A stretch of 64,000 nucleotides of DNA, taken from the NCBI GenBank assembly GCA_963717375.1, contig OY970329.1, positions 1,302,001 through 1,366,000 of the forward strand. The letters are read 5' to 3'. Each line of letters opens with the position of its first letter. The stretch's first letter is position 1. Origin of the DNA: VRUE01 sp963717375 (lineage in GTDB: Bacteria > Actinomycetota > Thermoleophilia > Solirubrobacterales > 70-9). This document shows positions 32,693 to 41,591 of the stretch, piece after piece. The notes beneath the pieces were generated by a model, which saw nothing but the letters and a program-made list of their open reading frames with translations, did no database searches and was not told the origin of the DNA. Both the position numbers and the translations under genes were made by a program.

Positions 32693-34540
32693 ATGGATCT
32701 ACTCGAACAAAGCAGGGTTTCTCGCAGCGCGCGCCTGTCCCTCGCGGCCGGCCTGCTGATGCTGCTCTGCCTGCTCCTGCTCGCCGGCCCGCGCTTCAGC
32801 ACCGCAGCCGAAACCGCGCAACCCCCCAGCTTCGTCGTCATTCAGACCGACGACCAGACCCTCGACGAGCTCTACGCGACCTTCGGCCAGCCGAAACTGC
32901 AGGCGATGCCGAACACGCTCAACATGATCGCCAAGCGCGGTGAGACCTTCAACAACTACTACGTCTCCTACCCGCTCTGCTGCCCCTCACGGGTCAGCCT
33001 GCTGACCGGCCGCTACGCCCACAACAACGGCGTCAAGGGCAACATCCAGCCCAACGGCGGCTACTTCGGCTTCTCCTTCCGCGCCGCCGATACCCACAAC
33101 CTCGCCACCTGGCTGCAGGGCGCCGGCTACCGCACGATCCACGTCGGCAAGTTCCTCAACGGCTACGGCGACGAACCGTATTCGAACGGCACCGAAGTCC
33201 CCCCGGGCTGGAGCGCCTGGCATACCGTGCTGAAAGCGGACACCAACCACTACTACTACGGCTACTCGCTCAACAACAACGGCCAGGTCGAAGGTCCTTA
33301 CGGGGATTCGGGGACCTGGGAACCGCGCGAGTACGGCGTGCGCGACGACATCGGCTGTCCCTACGCCCCGCTCAACGGGCTGCCCTGCTACTACGAGACC
33401 GACCAGCTGACCAACTACGCCATCGGCGAGCTGCAGGGAACGCCGCCCGAACAGCCCTTCTACCTCCAGCTCGACTACACCGCGCCCCACGGCGACTTCC
33501 GCCACCCGGCCGGCCCAGAGCCGGCGCCGCGCCACTACGACTGGTTCAAGGGCGCGCCCTTGCCGCACAGCCGCTCGGAAGGCTTCGACGAGGGCAACGT
33601 CGCCGACAAGCCCCGCTTCATCCGCGACGCTCCCTACCTCGGGCTCGCCGACATCCACACCTACCGCGTCTACTACGACAAGGCGCTGGAGTCGCTGCGC
33701 TCGATCGACGACGGGGTCAAATTGCTGATGGACACGCTGGGGTCACAGCACCGCCTGCGCAACACCTACGTCATCTTCACCTCCGACAACGGCTTCTTCT
33801 ACGGGGAGCACCGCCTGATCGGCGGCAAGTTCCTCGCCTACGAGCCCTCTACGCACTTGCCGTTCTTGATCCGCGGGCCGCACATTCGCGCCGGCACCGA
33901 ATCGAACGAGCTGGTGGGAAACATCGACATCGCCCCGACCGTGCTCGAACTGGCCGGCGTCGAACCCGACAAGAGCATCGACGGGCGCTCGATGACCCCC
34001 TTCCTGCACGACCCCGAATTGACCACCCTGCGCCCCTACCTCTTCGAGTCCTTCGTCGAGACCTCTGACGTCGTCGAAGCGGGCGCGATCGCCGAACCAG
34101 GGGATCAGAGCTCGACCACCGCGCGGGCCCGCCCTGGCGCCAGTGCCAGCGCAAGCCATGGGGCCGGCGCCACGGCATCGATCCTGGCGCCGCCGAAGGA
34201 CTACGAGGGACTTCGCCTCGGCCCCTACAAGTACATCGCCTGGCCGGACGGCGAGAAGGAGCTCTACGACCTCGAAAAGGACCCCTACGAGCTCAACAAC
34301 ATCGTCCGCATCCCCAACTACTTCCCGGTGCGGAACTTCCTCCATCGCGAACTGCTCAACCGGCTCGAGGACTGCGTCGGGCGGGTCTGCAGCGAAGAAG
34401 CCGCGGAAATCCCGCTGACCCGCAAGGAACGCCAGGAGGCGATCCGCATCCGCGAAAAGGAACGCCGCGAAAAACGGCAAAAGCACAAGCCGTCGCAGAA
34501 AAAAGAACTGCAGCCGCCGCCGGAACAGCCGGTCGGCTGA
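32693..34540 (+). CDS. Secreted sulfatase (alkaline-phosphatase superfamily)
   Basis: A 615-residue sulfatase with a hydrophobic signal segment (about 14-31). FVVIQTDDQTLDEL supplies the metal-binding Asp53 and Asp54. YPLCCPSRVSLLTGRYAHNNGV has the C-x-P-S-R motif, with Cys96 as the residue converted to formylglycine. FTSDNGFFYGEHRLIGGK gives the later metal ligands. It resembles N-acetylglucosamine-6-sulfatase-type proteins. The C-terminus is a highly charged Lys/Arg/Glu tail (about 575-615). No formylglycine-generating enzyme lies in the window. The stop is 3 bp from the convergent carboxylase gene. Confidence 0.92.
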   Translation: MDLLEQSRVSRSARLSLAAGLLMLLCLLLLAGPRFSTAAETAQPPSFVVIQTDDQTLDELYATFGQPKLQAMPNTLNMIAKRGETFNNYYVSYPLCCPSRVSLLTGRYAHNNGVKGNIQPNGGYFGFSFRAADTHNLATWLQGAGYRTIHVGKFLNGYGDEPYSNGTEVPPGWSAWHTVLKADTNHYYYGYSLNNNGQVEGPYGDSGTWEPREYGVRDDIGCPYAPLNGLPCYYETDQLTNYAIGELQGTPPEQPFYLQLDYTAPHGDFRHPAGPEPAPRHYDWFKGAPLPHSRSEGFDEGNVADKPRFIRDAPYLGLADIHTYRVYYDKALESLRSIDDGVKLLMDTLGSQHRLRNTYVIFTSDNGFFYGEHRLIGGKFLAYEPSTHLPFLIRGPHIRAGTESNELVGNIDIAPTVLELAGVEPDKSIDGRSMTPFLHDPELTTLRPYLFESFVETSDVVEAGAIAEPGDQSSTTARARPGASASASHGAGATASILAPPKDYEGLRLGPYKYIAWPDGEKELYDLEKDPYELNNIVRIPNYFPVRNFLHRELLNRLEDCVGRVCSEEAAEIPLTRKERQEAIRIREKERREKRQKHKPSQKKELQPPPEQPVG

Positions 34541-34543
34541 GCG

Positions 34544-36310
34544 CTACTTGATCACGGCGAGGACGTCGCCGCTGGAGACCGCGTCGCCCTCGGCGACGTT
34601 CAGCTCCTCGACCTTGCCGGCGCGGTGGGCGACGATCTCGTTCTCCATCTTCATCGCCTCGATCACGCAGATCAGGTCGCCCTCGGCGACCTCGGCGCCT
34701 TTCTCGACCGCGACCTTGAAGACGGTTCCCTGCAGCGGCGAGGGCAGCGACTCGCTCGAGGCGCCGCCGCCGGCGCCAGCCTTGCGCTCGCGTTTGGGCG
34801 GCCGCTTGCCGCCGGCCGCCGGAGCCGCACCGCCGGCGACTAGCTGGGCGCCGATCACCTTGACGTCGAAGAGCTTGCCCGAGACCTCGACCTTGTAGTC
34901 GCGGGCGACGATCTCGGCGCCCTCCTCGCTCTCGGCGGGTGCACCGGCCTCAGCCGGCGCGGTCCCCTTCAGCCAGTCGCGATCCTCCATCAGGTCGCGG
35001 CAGGTCTCCCCCTTGGCCCACTGCTCGGTGGCGAGGATCGCTTCGTGGAAGGGGATCAGGGTGGTCAGGCCGCCGGAGTCGTATTCGCCGAGCGCCCGCA
35101 GCATCCGCCGCGTCGCCTTCTCGCGGTCGACGTCCCAGACGATCAGCTTGGCGACCATCGGGTCGTACATCGGGGTCACCTCGGAGCCGCCCTCAACCCC
35201 GGAATCGACCCGCACGCCGGGTCCCGACGGCTCGCGGTAGGAATCGCCGATCGGGCCGGGTGCAGGGGCGAATTTCTTGTGCGCGGCCTCGGCGTTGATC
35301 CGGCACTCGATCGACCAGCCGCGCAGCTCGACGTCCTCCTGAGCAAGCGAAAGCGGCTCCCCGGCCGCGACCAGGATCTGCTCGCGAACGATGTCGACGC
35401 CGCTGATCATCTCGGTCACGCAGTGCTCGACCTGGACCCGGGTGTTCATCTCGAGGAAGAAGTACTCGTCGCCGACCTGCATGCCCTCGATCGTGCCGGC
35501 GCCCCGGTAGCCGACCGCCGCCGCCGCGTCGGTGGCGATCTTGCCGATCCGCTCGCGCATCTCCTCGTCGACGTGCGGCCCCGGCGCCTCCTCGATCACC
35601 TTCTGATGGCGGCGCTGGATCGAGCAGTCGCGCTCGCCGAGGTGGATCACGTTGCCATGCGAGTCGGCGAGGACCTGGACCTCGACGTGGCGCGGGTCCT
35701 CCAGGTAGCGCTCGACGTAGACGCGGTCGTCGGAGAAGAACTTCTCGCCTTCGCGAGCGGAGCCCTCGAAGGCCTCGGCGAGATCGTCAGGCGTCATCGC
35801 GACGCGGAAACCCTTGCCGCCGCCGCCGCCGGCTGCCTTGCAGGCAACCGGGTAGCCGGCTTCGTCAGCCTGCTTGCGGGCCTCGTCGAGGTCCTTGGCG
35901 ACCTCGGTCGAGCCGGGGACGATCGGCACCCCGGCCTGCTCCATGATCTCGCGCGCCTTGGTCTTCGAGCCCATCGCTTCGATCGCCTCCGCAGGCGGCC
36001 CGATCCAGGTGATGCCTGCCTCGCCGCAGGCGCGAGCCATCTCGGCGTTCTCGGCGAGGAAGCCGTAGCCGGGGTGAATCCCTTCCGCCCCCGCCTCCTT
36101 GGCCGTCTCGATGATCTTCGCGATGTTCAGGTAGCTCTCGGCCGGGACCGCGGGCCCGATCAGGAAGGCCTCGTCGGCCTCGCGCACGTGCGGCGCGTCG
36201 CGATCGATCTCCGAGTAAACGGCGACCGAGCCGATTCCCATCTCCTTCAGGGTGCGGGCGACGCGGATGGCGATCTCGCCGCGGTTGGCTATGAGCACTT
36301 TCTTGAACAC
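34544..36310 (-). CDS. Acyl-CoA (acetyl/propionyl-CoA) carboxylase alpha chain: biotin carboxylase + BCCP
   Basis: A 588-residue chain. Residues 1-450 are biotin carboxylase: FKKVLIANRGEIAIRVART, the ATP-grasp loop KAAGGGGGKGFR, LGERDCSIQRRHQKVIEEAP and FLEMNTRVQVEH. An Ala/Lys-rich linker leads to the C-terminal biotinyl domain with EAMKMENE (biotin on Lys554). It carboxylates biotin for a separate carboxyltransferase beta subunit, which is not in the window. A small protein like the epsilon subunit is encoded at 42312-42506. The gene is divergent from the PHP gene by 48 bp. Confidence 0.95.
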   Translation of the reverse strand: MFKKVLIANRGEIAIRVARTLKEMGIGSVAVYSEIDRDAPHVREADEAFLIGPAVPAESYLNIAKIIETAKEAGAEGIHPGYGFLAENAEMARACGEAGITWIGPPAEAIEAMGSKTKAREIMEQAGVPIVPGSTEVAKDLDEARKQADEAGYPVACKAAGGGGGKGFRVAMTPDDLAEAFEGSAREGEKFFSDDRVYVERYLEDPRHVEVQVLADSHGNVIHLGERDCSIQRRHQKVIEEAPGPHVDEEMRERIGKIATDAAAAVGYRGAGTIEGMQVGDEYFFLEMNTRVQVEHCVTEMISGVDIVREQILVAAGEPLSLAQEDVELRGWSIECRINAEAAHKKFAPAPGPIGDSYREPSGPGVRVDSGVEGGSEVTPMYDPMVAKLIVWDVDREKATRRMLRALGEYDSGGLTTLIPFHEAILATEQWAKGETCRDLMEDRDWLKGTAPAEAGAPAESEEGAEIVARDYKVEVSGKLFDVKVIGAQLVAGGAAPAAGGKRPPKRERKAGAGGGASSESLPSPLQGTVFKVAVEKGAEVAEGDLICVIEAMKMENEIVAHRAGKVEELNVAEGDAVSSGDVLAVIK

Positions 36311-36358
36311 GGGGGCGGCACTCTATAAATGCGGCGCGCGGAATAGGCTGCCGCCTCC

Positions 36359-37168
36359 ATGTTGATCGAGCTTCAGTCGCATTCGACGGTCTCCGACGGG
36401 CAGCTTGCGCCCGGCGAAGTCGTCGCCCAAGCCTGGGAAGCGGGCGTCACGACGCTGGCACTGACGGACCATGACGCGATCGCCGGGGTCTCTGAGGCGG
36501 CCGAGGCCGCGCAGGGCTTGGGCGTCCAACTGGTGCCCGCGATCGAGATGTCCTGCGTGCACGAGTACGCCGAAGACCTGCACGTCTGCGGCTACTGGGT
36601 CGACCTGGAGAAGATCGCGCCCGCTTGCGAGCGGGCACAGAAAGAGCGGGTCGACCGCGCCGGCGCGATCGTCAAACGGCTGCAGGGCTGGGGCTTCGAA
36701 ATCAAGCTGGAGGACGCGATCAAGGAGGCCGGCGACGCCCTCTCGATCGGCCGCCCCCACATCGCCCGCGCCGCCGGCGCGACCGGCGACCTCGGCCCCT
36801 TCTTCGAGGAGTACCTCGTCCCCGGCGCCAAGGCCTTCGTGCCGCGCGAGTGGCCAACGGCAGAGCAGGCGATAGCCCTGATCCGCGAGGCAGGCGGCGC
36901 AGCCGTAATCGCGCACCCCTACTGGGACATCAAAGACCCGACGGAGGTCGAGGACCTGATCCGCTCCCTCGGAGCCGACGGCGTGGAGACCTTCTACCCC
37001 AGCCACACCAAGGAGCAGACCGAACACCTGCTGAAGCTCTGCCACGAGCTAAACCTGGTTCCCACGGCCTCCTCCGACTACCACGGCCCAACCCACAAGA
37101 CCTTCTCGAAATTCGGCGACTACGACACCTACGGCCTAGCCGAGCCCCAAGTCCCACCCAAGCCCTAA
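36359..37168 (+). CDS. PHP-domain metal-dependent phosphoesterase (TrpH/YciV-like)
   Basis: A 269-residue PHP protein. LIELQSHSTVSDGQLAPGE contains the first metal His residues, LALTDHDAIAG the second motif, and PAIEMSCVHE the third. SIGRPHIARA, AVIAHPYW and PTASSDYHGP supply the remaining ligands. The fold matches RNase AM (YciV/TrpH), which removes nucleotides from RNA 5' ends and hydrolyses pAp. The start follows 48 bp from the divergent carboxylase gene. A family A palindrome follows its stop. Confidence 0.9.
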   Translation: MLIELQSHSTVSDGQLAPGEVVAQAWEAGVTTLALTDHDAIAGVSEAAEAAQGLGVQLVPAIEMSCVHEYAEDLHVCGYWVDLEKIAPACERAQKERVDRAGAIVKRLQGWGFEIKLEDAIKEAGDALSIGRPHIARAAGATGDLGPFFEEYLVPGAKAFVPREWPTAEQAIALIREAGGAAVIAHPYWDIKDPTEVEDLIRSLGADGVETFYPSHTKEQTEHLLKLCHELNLVPTASSDYHGPTHKTFSKFGDYDTYGLAEPQVPPKP

Positions 37169-37237
37169 CAAGCTTGAGCTGAGAACCCTTGAGCCGCGGG
37201 ATTCTCCCGACCGGTTGGCGCTCGGGAGGTCCCTGAG

Positions 37238-37317
37238 TGGGAGGGGCGGTGGCCCCTCCCAAAACACTCAAGCGCGGCTCCTGCCGCGCGTTTTGGGAGG
37301 GGTCGCCGCCCCTCCCA
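37238..37317. repeat. Palindromic repeat, family A copy 1
   Basis: The outer arms begin TGGGAGGGGCGG and end with its complement; the 28-nt arms run to CCCAAAAC with two G.U-type differences. Then come an unpaired ACTCAA, an apical stem GCGCGGC/GCCGCGC and a TCCT loop. It fills the gap between the convergent PHP and cysC genes, so it can terminate both. The core is shared with copies at 42025, 53647 and 55145; the outer arms are not. Confidence 0.85.
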
Positions 37318-37330
37318 TCCCGCTGATCCC

Positions 37331-37885
37331 TTAAGCGGTAACCGCAGCCGCCGGGATCAGATCCCGCGACTCGAGGTATTCGAGCAGCTTCTGCGCCGAC
37401 TCCTCAGGCGTCTCGTTTTCGGTGTCGCAGACCCAGTCCGGGTTCTCGGGAATCTCGTACGGATCCGAGACGCCGGTGAATTCCTTGATCTCGCCGGAGA
37501 AGGCCTTCGCGTAGAGACCCTTTACGTCGCGCTCGGCGCAGGTGTCGACCGAAGCCTTGACGTAAACCTCGATGAAGCGGTCGCCCATCAGGGCATGCGC
37601 CTCGTCGCGGATCTCGGCATAGGGGGAAATCGCCGCGGTGATCACCGGCACCCCGTTGCGACTGAGCAGATCGGCGACGAAGGCGATCCGGCGAATGTTG
37701 ATGTCGCGGTCCTCCTTCGAGAAGCCGAGGCCCTTGGAGAGGTTTTCCCGGACGATGTCGCCGTCGAGGATCTCCAGCTTCGAGCCACGCTCGCGCAGTT
37801 GGGTCTCCAGCAGTCCAGAGATGGTCGTCTTGCCGGCACCGGAAAGTCCAGTGAACCAGAGGGTGAAGCCCTTCTCGCCAGCCAT
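37331..37885 (-). CDS. cysC: Adenylylsulfate (APS) kinase
   Basis: A 184-residue kinase with Walker A GLSGAGKTT (residues 13-21), LDGDIVRENLSKGLGFSKEDRDINIRRI (APS-binding), and FIEVYVKASVDTCAERDVKGLYAKA (the lid). It phosphorylates APS to PAPS. It is the last gene of the sulfur operon, 5 bp after sat. The same operon encodes an iron-sulfur-type APS reductase, so PAPS here may serve sulfotransferases as well as, or instead of, assimilation. Confidence 0.95.
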   Translation of the reverse strand: MAGEKGFTLWFTGLSGAGKTTISGLLETQLRERGSKLEILDGDIVRENLSKGLGFSKEDRDINIRRIAFVADLLSRNGVPVITAAISPYAEIRDEAHALMGDRFIEVYVKASVDTCAERDVKGLYAKAFSGEIKEFTGVSDPYEIPENPDWVCDTENETPEESAQKLLEYLESRDLIPAAAVTA

Positions 37886-37890
37886 GCTCG

Positions 37891-38967
37891 TTAGTCCTCC
37901 TTGTAAGCGTCGATAAGGATGTCTGCGACCTCGTCGCGCGAGAACTCGTGCGGCGGCCTTTCGCCGTTGCCGAGCATCTCGCGGACCTTGGTTCCGGAGA
38001 GGAAGAGGCGCGCGTCTTGGTCATGGGGACAGGTCTTGTTGGAGGCCAGCCCCTCGCACTCGTTGCACCAGAAGGTGTGCTCGAACATCAACGGCTCGAT
38101 GCCGAGCTCGTCGATGTCGATCGTGTCGAAGATCTTCTGCGCGTCGTAGGTGCCGTAGTAGTCCCCGGCGCCCGCGTGGTCGCGGCCGACGATGAAGTGG
38201 GTAGCGCCGTAGTTGCGGCGGACGATCGCGTGCAGGACCGCCTCGCGGGGCCCGGCGTAGTGCATCTTCGCCGGCTTCACGCCCAGAACCACCCGGTCGT
38301 TCGGGTAGTAGTTCTCCATCAGCACCTCGTAGCAGCGCATCCGCACGTCGGCGGGGATGTCACCGGCCTTGGTCTTGCCGATCAGCGGGTGGATGAAGAG
38401 CCCGTCGCAGGTCTCCAGCGCCGCCTTGGTCAGGTACTCGTGGGCACGGTGGATCGGGTTGCGGGTCTGGAAGGCGACGATCTTCTTCCAGCCGCGCGCC
38501 TCGAAGTCGGCTTTGTGCTCCGCCGCCGTCTTGTAGCGGCGCATGAACGCCTCCTCGTGATCCGGCAGCGCGTCGACCTCGACCGGGCCGGCGATCATGC
38601 GGTTGCCCTCCGCGTAGATCGCGGCGACGCCCGGATGATTCTCATCCGTGGTGCCGTAGACAAGCTCGGCCTCGCGCTTGACGTCGCGCTCCCAGATCTC
38701 CTCGACCTTGATCCGACCCAGCGGCTTGCCTTCGTCGCTGGAGAGCGCGACGACGTCGCCGACCTCGCACTCGAGGTCGCTCGCCAGGGTGATCGGGATC
38801 GGCCAGTAGTCGCCACCGGTGGTGCGCATCTCGGTACAGACGCGCTCCCAGTCGGCGGAGCCTTGGAAGCCGGTCAGCGGCGCAAAGCCGCCGTTGCCGA
38901 TCATCTCGAAGTCAGCGGTGTGGCGCTCGTCAAGTGTCAGGGAAAGCTCAGTCATCGTCTCGCTCAT
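37891..38967 (-). CDS. sat: ATP sulfurylase (sulfate adenylyltransferase)
   Basis: A 358-residue Sat/MET3-type enzyme. QTRNPIHRAHEYL carries the HxxH-type ATP-binding motif, GRDHAGAGDYYGTYDAQ the second active-site motif, and ECEGLASNKTCPHD a Cys-containing segment as in bacterial Sat with a zinc site. It makes APS from sulfate and ATP. The chain is a little shorter than the usual ~390 residues at the N-terminus, but catalytic parts are complete. It lies between cysH and cysC on the same strand. Confidence 0.95.
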   Translation of the reverse strand: MSETMTELSLTLDERHTADFEMIGNGGFAPLTGFQGSADWERVCTEMRTTGGDYWPIPITLASDLECEVGDVVALSSDEGKPLGRIKVEEIWERDVKREAELVYGTTDENHPGVAAIYAEGNRMIAGPVEVDALPDHEEAFMRRYKTAAEHKADFEARGWKKIVAFQTRNPIHRAHEYLTKAALETCDGLFIHPLIGKTKAGDIPADVRMRCYEVLMENYYPNDRVVLGVKPAKMHYAGPREAVLHAIVRRNYGATHFIVGRDHAGAGDYYGTYDAQKIFDTIDIDELGIEPLMFEHTFWCNECEGLASNKTCPHDQDARLFLSGTKVREMLGNGERPPHEFSRDEVADILIDAYKED

Positions 38968-39021
38968 CGGGGAGTTCTCACCAATCGGTTCGTGGAGGGC
39001 TAAATCAGGCGCGGCGCGCCG

Positions 39022-39720
39022 TCAGTTGATCCCGCACTCGGACTTTTCGAGTCCCGCCCAGCGGCCATCGCGCGACGAGCCACCTGGGCCGACCGGCTTT
39101 GTGCAGTGGGTGCAGCCGATCGAGGGGTAGCCCTGATCGTGCAGCGGGTTGTACGGGAGGTCGTGCTCATGGATGTAGTTCCAGACGTCGCGCTCGGTCC
39201 AGTCCGCGAGCGGGTTGAGCTTCCAGAGCTCAAAGCGCTTGTCCCAGCCGAACTTCGGAGTGTTGGCGCGGCTGGCTGAGTCCTCACGGCGGACGCCGGC
39301 GAGCCAGCAGTCTACGGAAGAAAGCGCCCTGCGCATCGGCTCGACCTTGCGCAAACCGCAGCAGGCGTCGGGATCGCGGTTCCAGAGCTCGTCGCCGTGC
39401 TGGGCCGCCTGCTCCTCCAGGGTGAGGTTGTGGAAGCGGTCGAACTCGATCCCCAACGCCTCGCCGAGGCGCTCGCGCGTCTCATACGTCTCCGGGAAGA
39501 GCACGTCCGTATCCAGATAGAAAAAGCGCGCGTTGGGGTTGACCTTGCTCGCCAGGTGAGCGGTAACCGAGCTCGTTTTCTGGAACGAGCAAGCGATGTA
39601 ATGGCTCTCGCCAAAGGTCTCGAACATCCACTCGACGGTCTGCTCGGCGCTGCGCCCCTCGAGCTCGGCGGCGATCGCCTCCGGATCGGAGATTTTTGTC
39701 GGTGCGGCAACGGGGTTCAT
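39022..39720 (-). CDS. cysH: APS reductase (iron-sulfur type)
   Basis: A 232-residue PAPS/APS-reductase-fold protein from the ATG at 39720. It has two cysteine pairs, CCGLRKVEPMRRAL and GCTHCTKPV, giving the CC...CxxC set of the [4Fe-4S] enzymes that prefer APS, and the C-terminal catalytic motif KSECGIN. It reduces APS to sulfite. Its ATG overlaps the sulfite reductase stop (ATGA), so the two are coupled. Upstream in-frame starts lie inside the neighbouring gene. Confidence 0.93.
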   Translation of the reverse strand: MNPVAAPTKISDPEAIAAELEGRSAEQTVEWMFETFGESHYIACSFQKTSSVTAHLASKVNPNARFFYLDTDVLFPETYETRERLGEALGIEFDRFHNLTLEEQAAQHGDELWNRDPDACCGLRKVEPMRRALSSVDCWLAGVRREDSASRANTPKFGWDKRFELWKLNPLADWTERDVWNYIHEHDLPYNPLHDQGYPSIGCTHCTKPVGPGGSSRDGRWAGLEKSECGIN

Positions 39721-41552
39721 ATCGCGCACTCGCCCTCGCCCCTCTCGACTTTGTAGGGGCTGGAGCGGCTCCAATCGATGAACTCCTGCATCGTCTCGAG
39801 GCTGAACTCAGCCGGCAGCGTCAGGTCCTTGACCTCGGCTTCGAAGCGGGCGGCACCGATCCGCTCGGCAAAGGGGTTGAACTCCTCGCCCTCGCCGGAG
39901 CGCTCCGCCTCGTAGAGGCGCACCCAGCGCTCGACCGCCTCGGGCACCCGCTTGGCGGGCAGGCGGGACTTCAGCCGCGTGCCGAAGATCACCTCGCCGC
40001 CCTCGTAGTTGCCGCCGATGTGCGGGATGTAGGCGGGTATCTGGCGCGCGCCAACCTTCAGCGAGGCGCCGTAGAAGCCGATGTTGGCGATGTGGTGCTG
40101 GCTGCAGCCGTTGGGGCAGCCGCTCATCTTGATGTGGATCTTGCGGGTCAGCTCGTCGGAGATCTCCATCTCAGCCAGCCGCTCCCGGATCGCCTTGTTC
40201 AGGCCCATCGAGCTGGTGATGCCCATCTTGCAGCTGTCAGTGCCGGGGCAGCTGACCACGTCGGTGATCTCGCGAGCGCCGGCCTCGCCGAGGCCGAGCT
40301 CGTTGAGCCGCTGCCAGACGTCGTAGAGCGCCTCGTCGCGGACCCAGCGCAGGACCAGGTTCTGCTGCACGGTGCTGCGGGCGTAACCGCCGGTGAAGTC
40401 GCGCATGATCGCGGCCAGGCCGCGGAACTGCTCCGGCGTGAGGTCGCCGCGGTAGATCTTCACCTCGATCGCGGAGAAGCCCTCCTGGACCTGGGCCTGA
40501 ACGTTGCCCTCGCAGAAGCGCTCGAACTCGGAGCGGTCGCCGTTGGGCGAAGCGGCCTCGGGCGGAACCCCAGGAGCGTTGGCCTCCTCGTCGTCCTCGA
40601 AGCGCAGCCGCTCGACGTCGAAATCGCGCTCGGCCACCCAATCGCCCTCGAGCTCCTCGTCAACCTGCTCGCGGAAGGCATCGATGCCGATCTTGTCGAC
40701 CAAGACCTTGATCCGGGCGCGGGCGCGATTCGCGCGCAGCCACTCCTGGCGATCGAAGATGCGCAGCACGGCCTCGGAGACCTTGAGGTAGTCGCCGTTG
40801 TCGGCCTCGACGAAGTCGTAGAGGGTGGGCGCGACCCGAGCCATGATCGAGGTGCCGCCGCCGACCCGGATCTCGAAGCCCTTGACGCCATCGCGTTCGC
40901 GGGAGAGGAAGGCGACGTCGTGGATGCCGGTGATCGCGCGGTCCTCGTCGGAGCCGCTAAACGCCGTCTTGATCTTGCGCGGCATCAGCTGCGTGGTCGG
41001 ATGGCGGACGAAATAGCGGGCGTAGGCGCCGGCGTAAGGGGTTGGGTCAAAGATCTCGTCGGGGGCGACGCCGGCCCAGGGATCGCCGGTGACGTTGCGC
41101 ACCGTGTTGCCGCAACCCTCTCGCGAGGAGAGGTCGGCCACGGCGATCTCGCGCAGCAGCGACTCCATGTCGCGCAGCGGAATGTGGTGGATCTGGATGT
41201 TCTGCCGGGTCGTGATGTGGCCCTTGCCCAGCGGCGCGTACTTCTCGACCACGCTGGCGAAGGCCTCCATCTGCTGTGGGGTGACGCCGCCGAAGGGGAG
41301 CTTCACCCGCACCATCTGCACGTCGGCCTGGCGCTGGCCGTAGACGCCCTGCTTGAGGCGGAAGCCGATGAACTCGTCCTCGGGTATCTGGCCGGCGAGG
41401 AACGTCTCGGCTTCGTTGTCGAAGTCATCGAACTCGCGCTCGATGATCGGAATGATGTGGCCGGGGACGTTGCGGTAGGTCTCCGGGTTCTCCAGCGTGC
41501 CGGTGCGGCCTTTGCCGCGCTGCTCCTTCTGCTGGTCGACTAGAACCTCCAT
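39717..41552 (-). CDS. Ferredoxin-type sulfite/nitrite reductase (siroheme, [4Fe-4S])
   Basis: A 611-residue sulfite/nitrite reductase with two ferrodoxin-like half domains (MVRVKLPFGGVTPQQM; the second near FSAIEVKIYRGDL). The cofactor cysteines are in SCPGTDSCKMG and MSGCPNGCSQHH, the C-x5-C and C-x3-C sets that bind the cluster and siroheme. In this operon, between a rhodanese and APS reductase, assimilatory sulfite reduction is the likely job (SirA/NirA-like). An N-terminal ~40-residue extension precedes the family core. It overlaps cysH by 4 bp. Confidence 0.92.
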   Translation of the reverse strand: MEVLVDQQKEQRGKGRTGTLENPETYRNVPGHIIPIIEREFDDFDNEAETFLAGQIPEDEFIGFRLKQGVYGQRQADVQMVRVKLPFGGVTPQQMEAFASVVEKYAPLGKGHITTRQNIQIHHIPLRDMESLLREIAVADLSSREGCGNTVRNVTGDPWAGVAPDEIFDPTPYAGAYARYFVRHPTTQLMPRKIKTAFSGSDEDRAITGIHDVAFLSRERDGVKGFEIRVGGGTSIMARVAPTLYDFVEADNGDYLKVSEAVLRIFDRQEWLRANRARARIKVLVDKIGIDAFREQVDEELEGDWVAERDFDVERLRFEDDEEANAPGVPPEAASPNGDRSEFERFCEGNVQAQVQEGFSAIEVKIYRGDLTPEQFRGLAAIMRDFTGGYARSTVQQNLVLRWVRDEALYDVWQRLNELGLGEAGAREITDVVSCPGTDSCKMGITSSMGLNKAIRERLAEMEISDELTRKIHIKMSGCPNGCSQHHIANIGFYGASLKVGARQIPAYIPHIGGNYEGGEVIFGTRLKSRLPAKRVPEAVERWVRLYEAERSGEGEEFNPFAERIGAARFEAEVKDLTLPAEFSLETMQEFIDWSRSSPYKVERGEGECAI

Positions 41553-41591
41553 GCCAGGGAAAATAGCAAAACCTGACAGGGATTAGGGTAT

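Noticed and set aside
39696..41543. 615-residue plus-strand open frame
   Set aside because: Exact antisense of the sulfite/nitrite reductase, whose cofactor cysteine motifs are complete.
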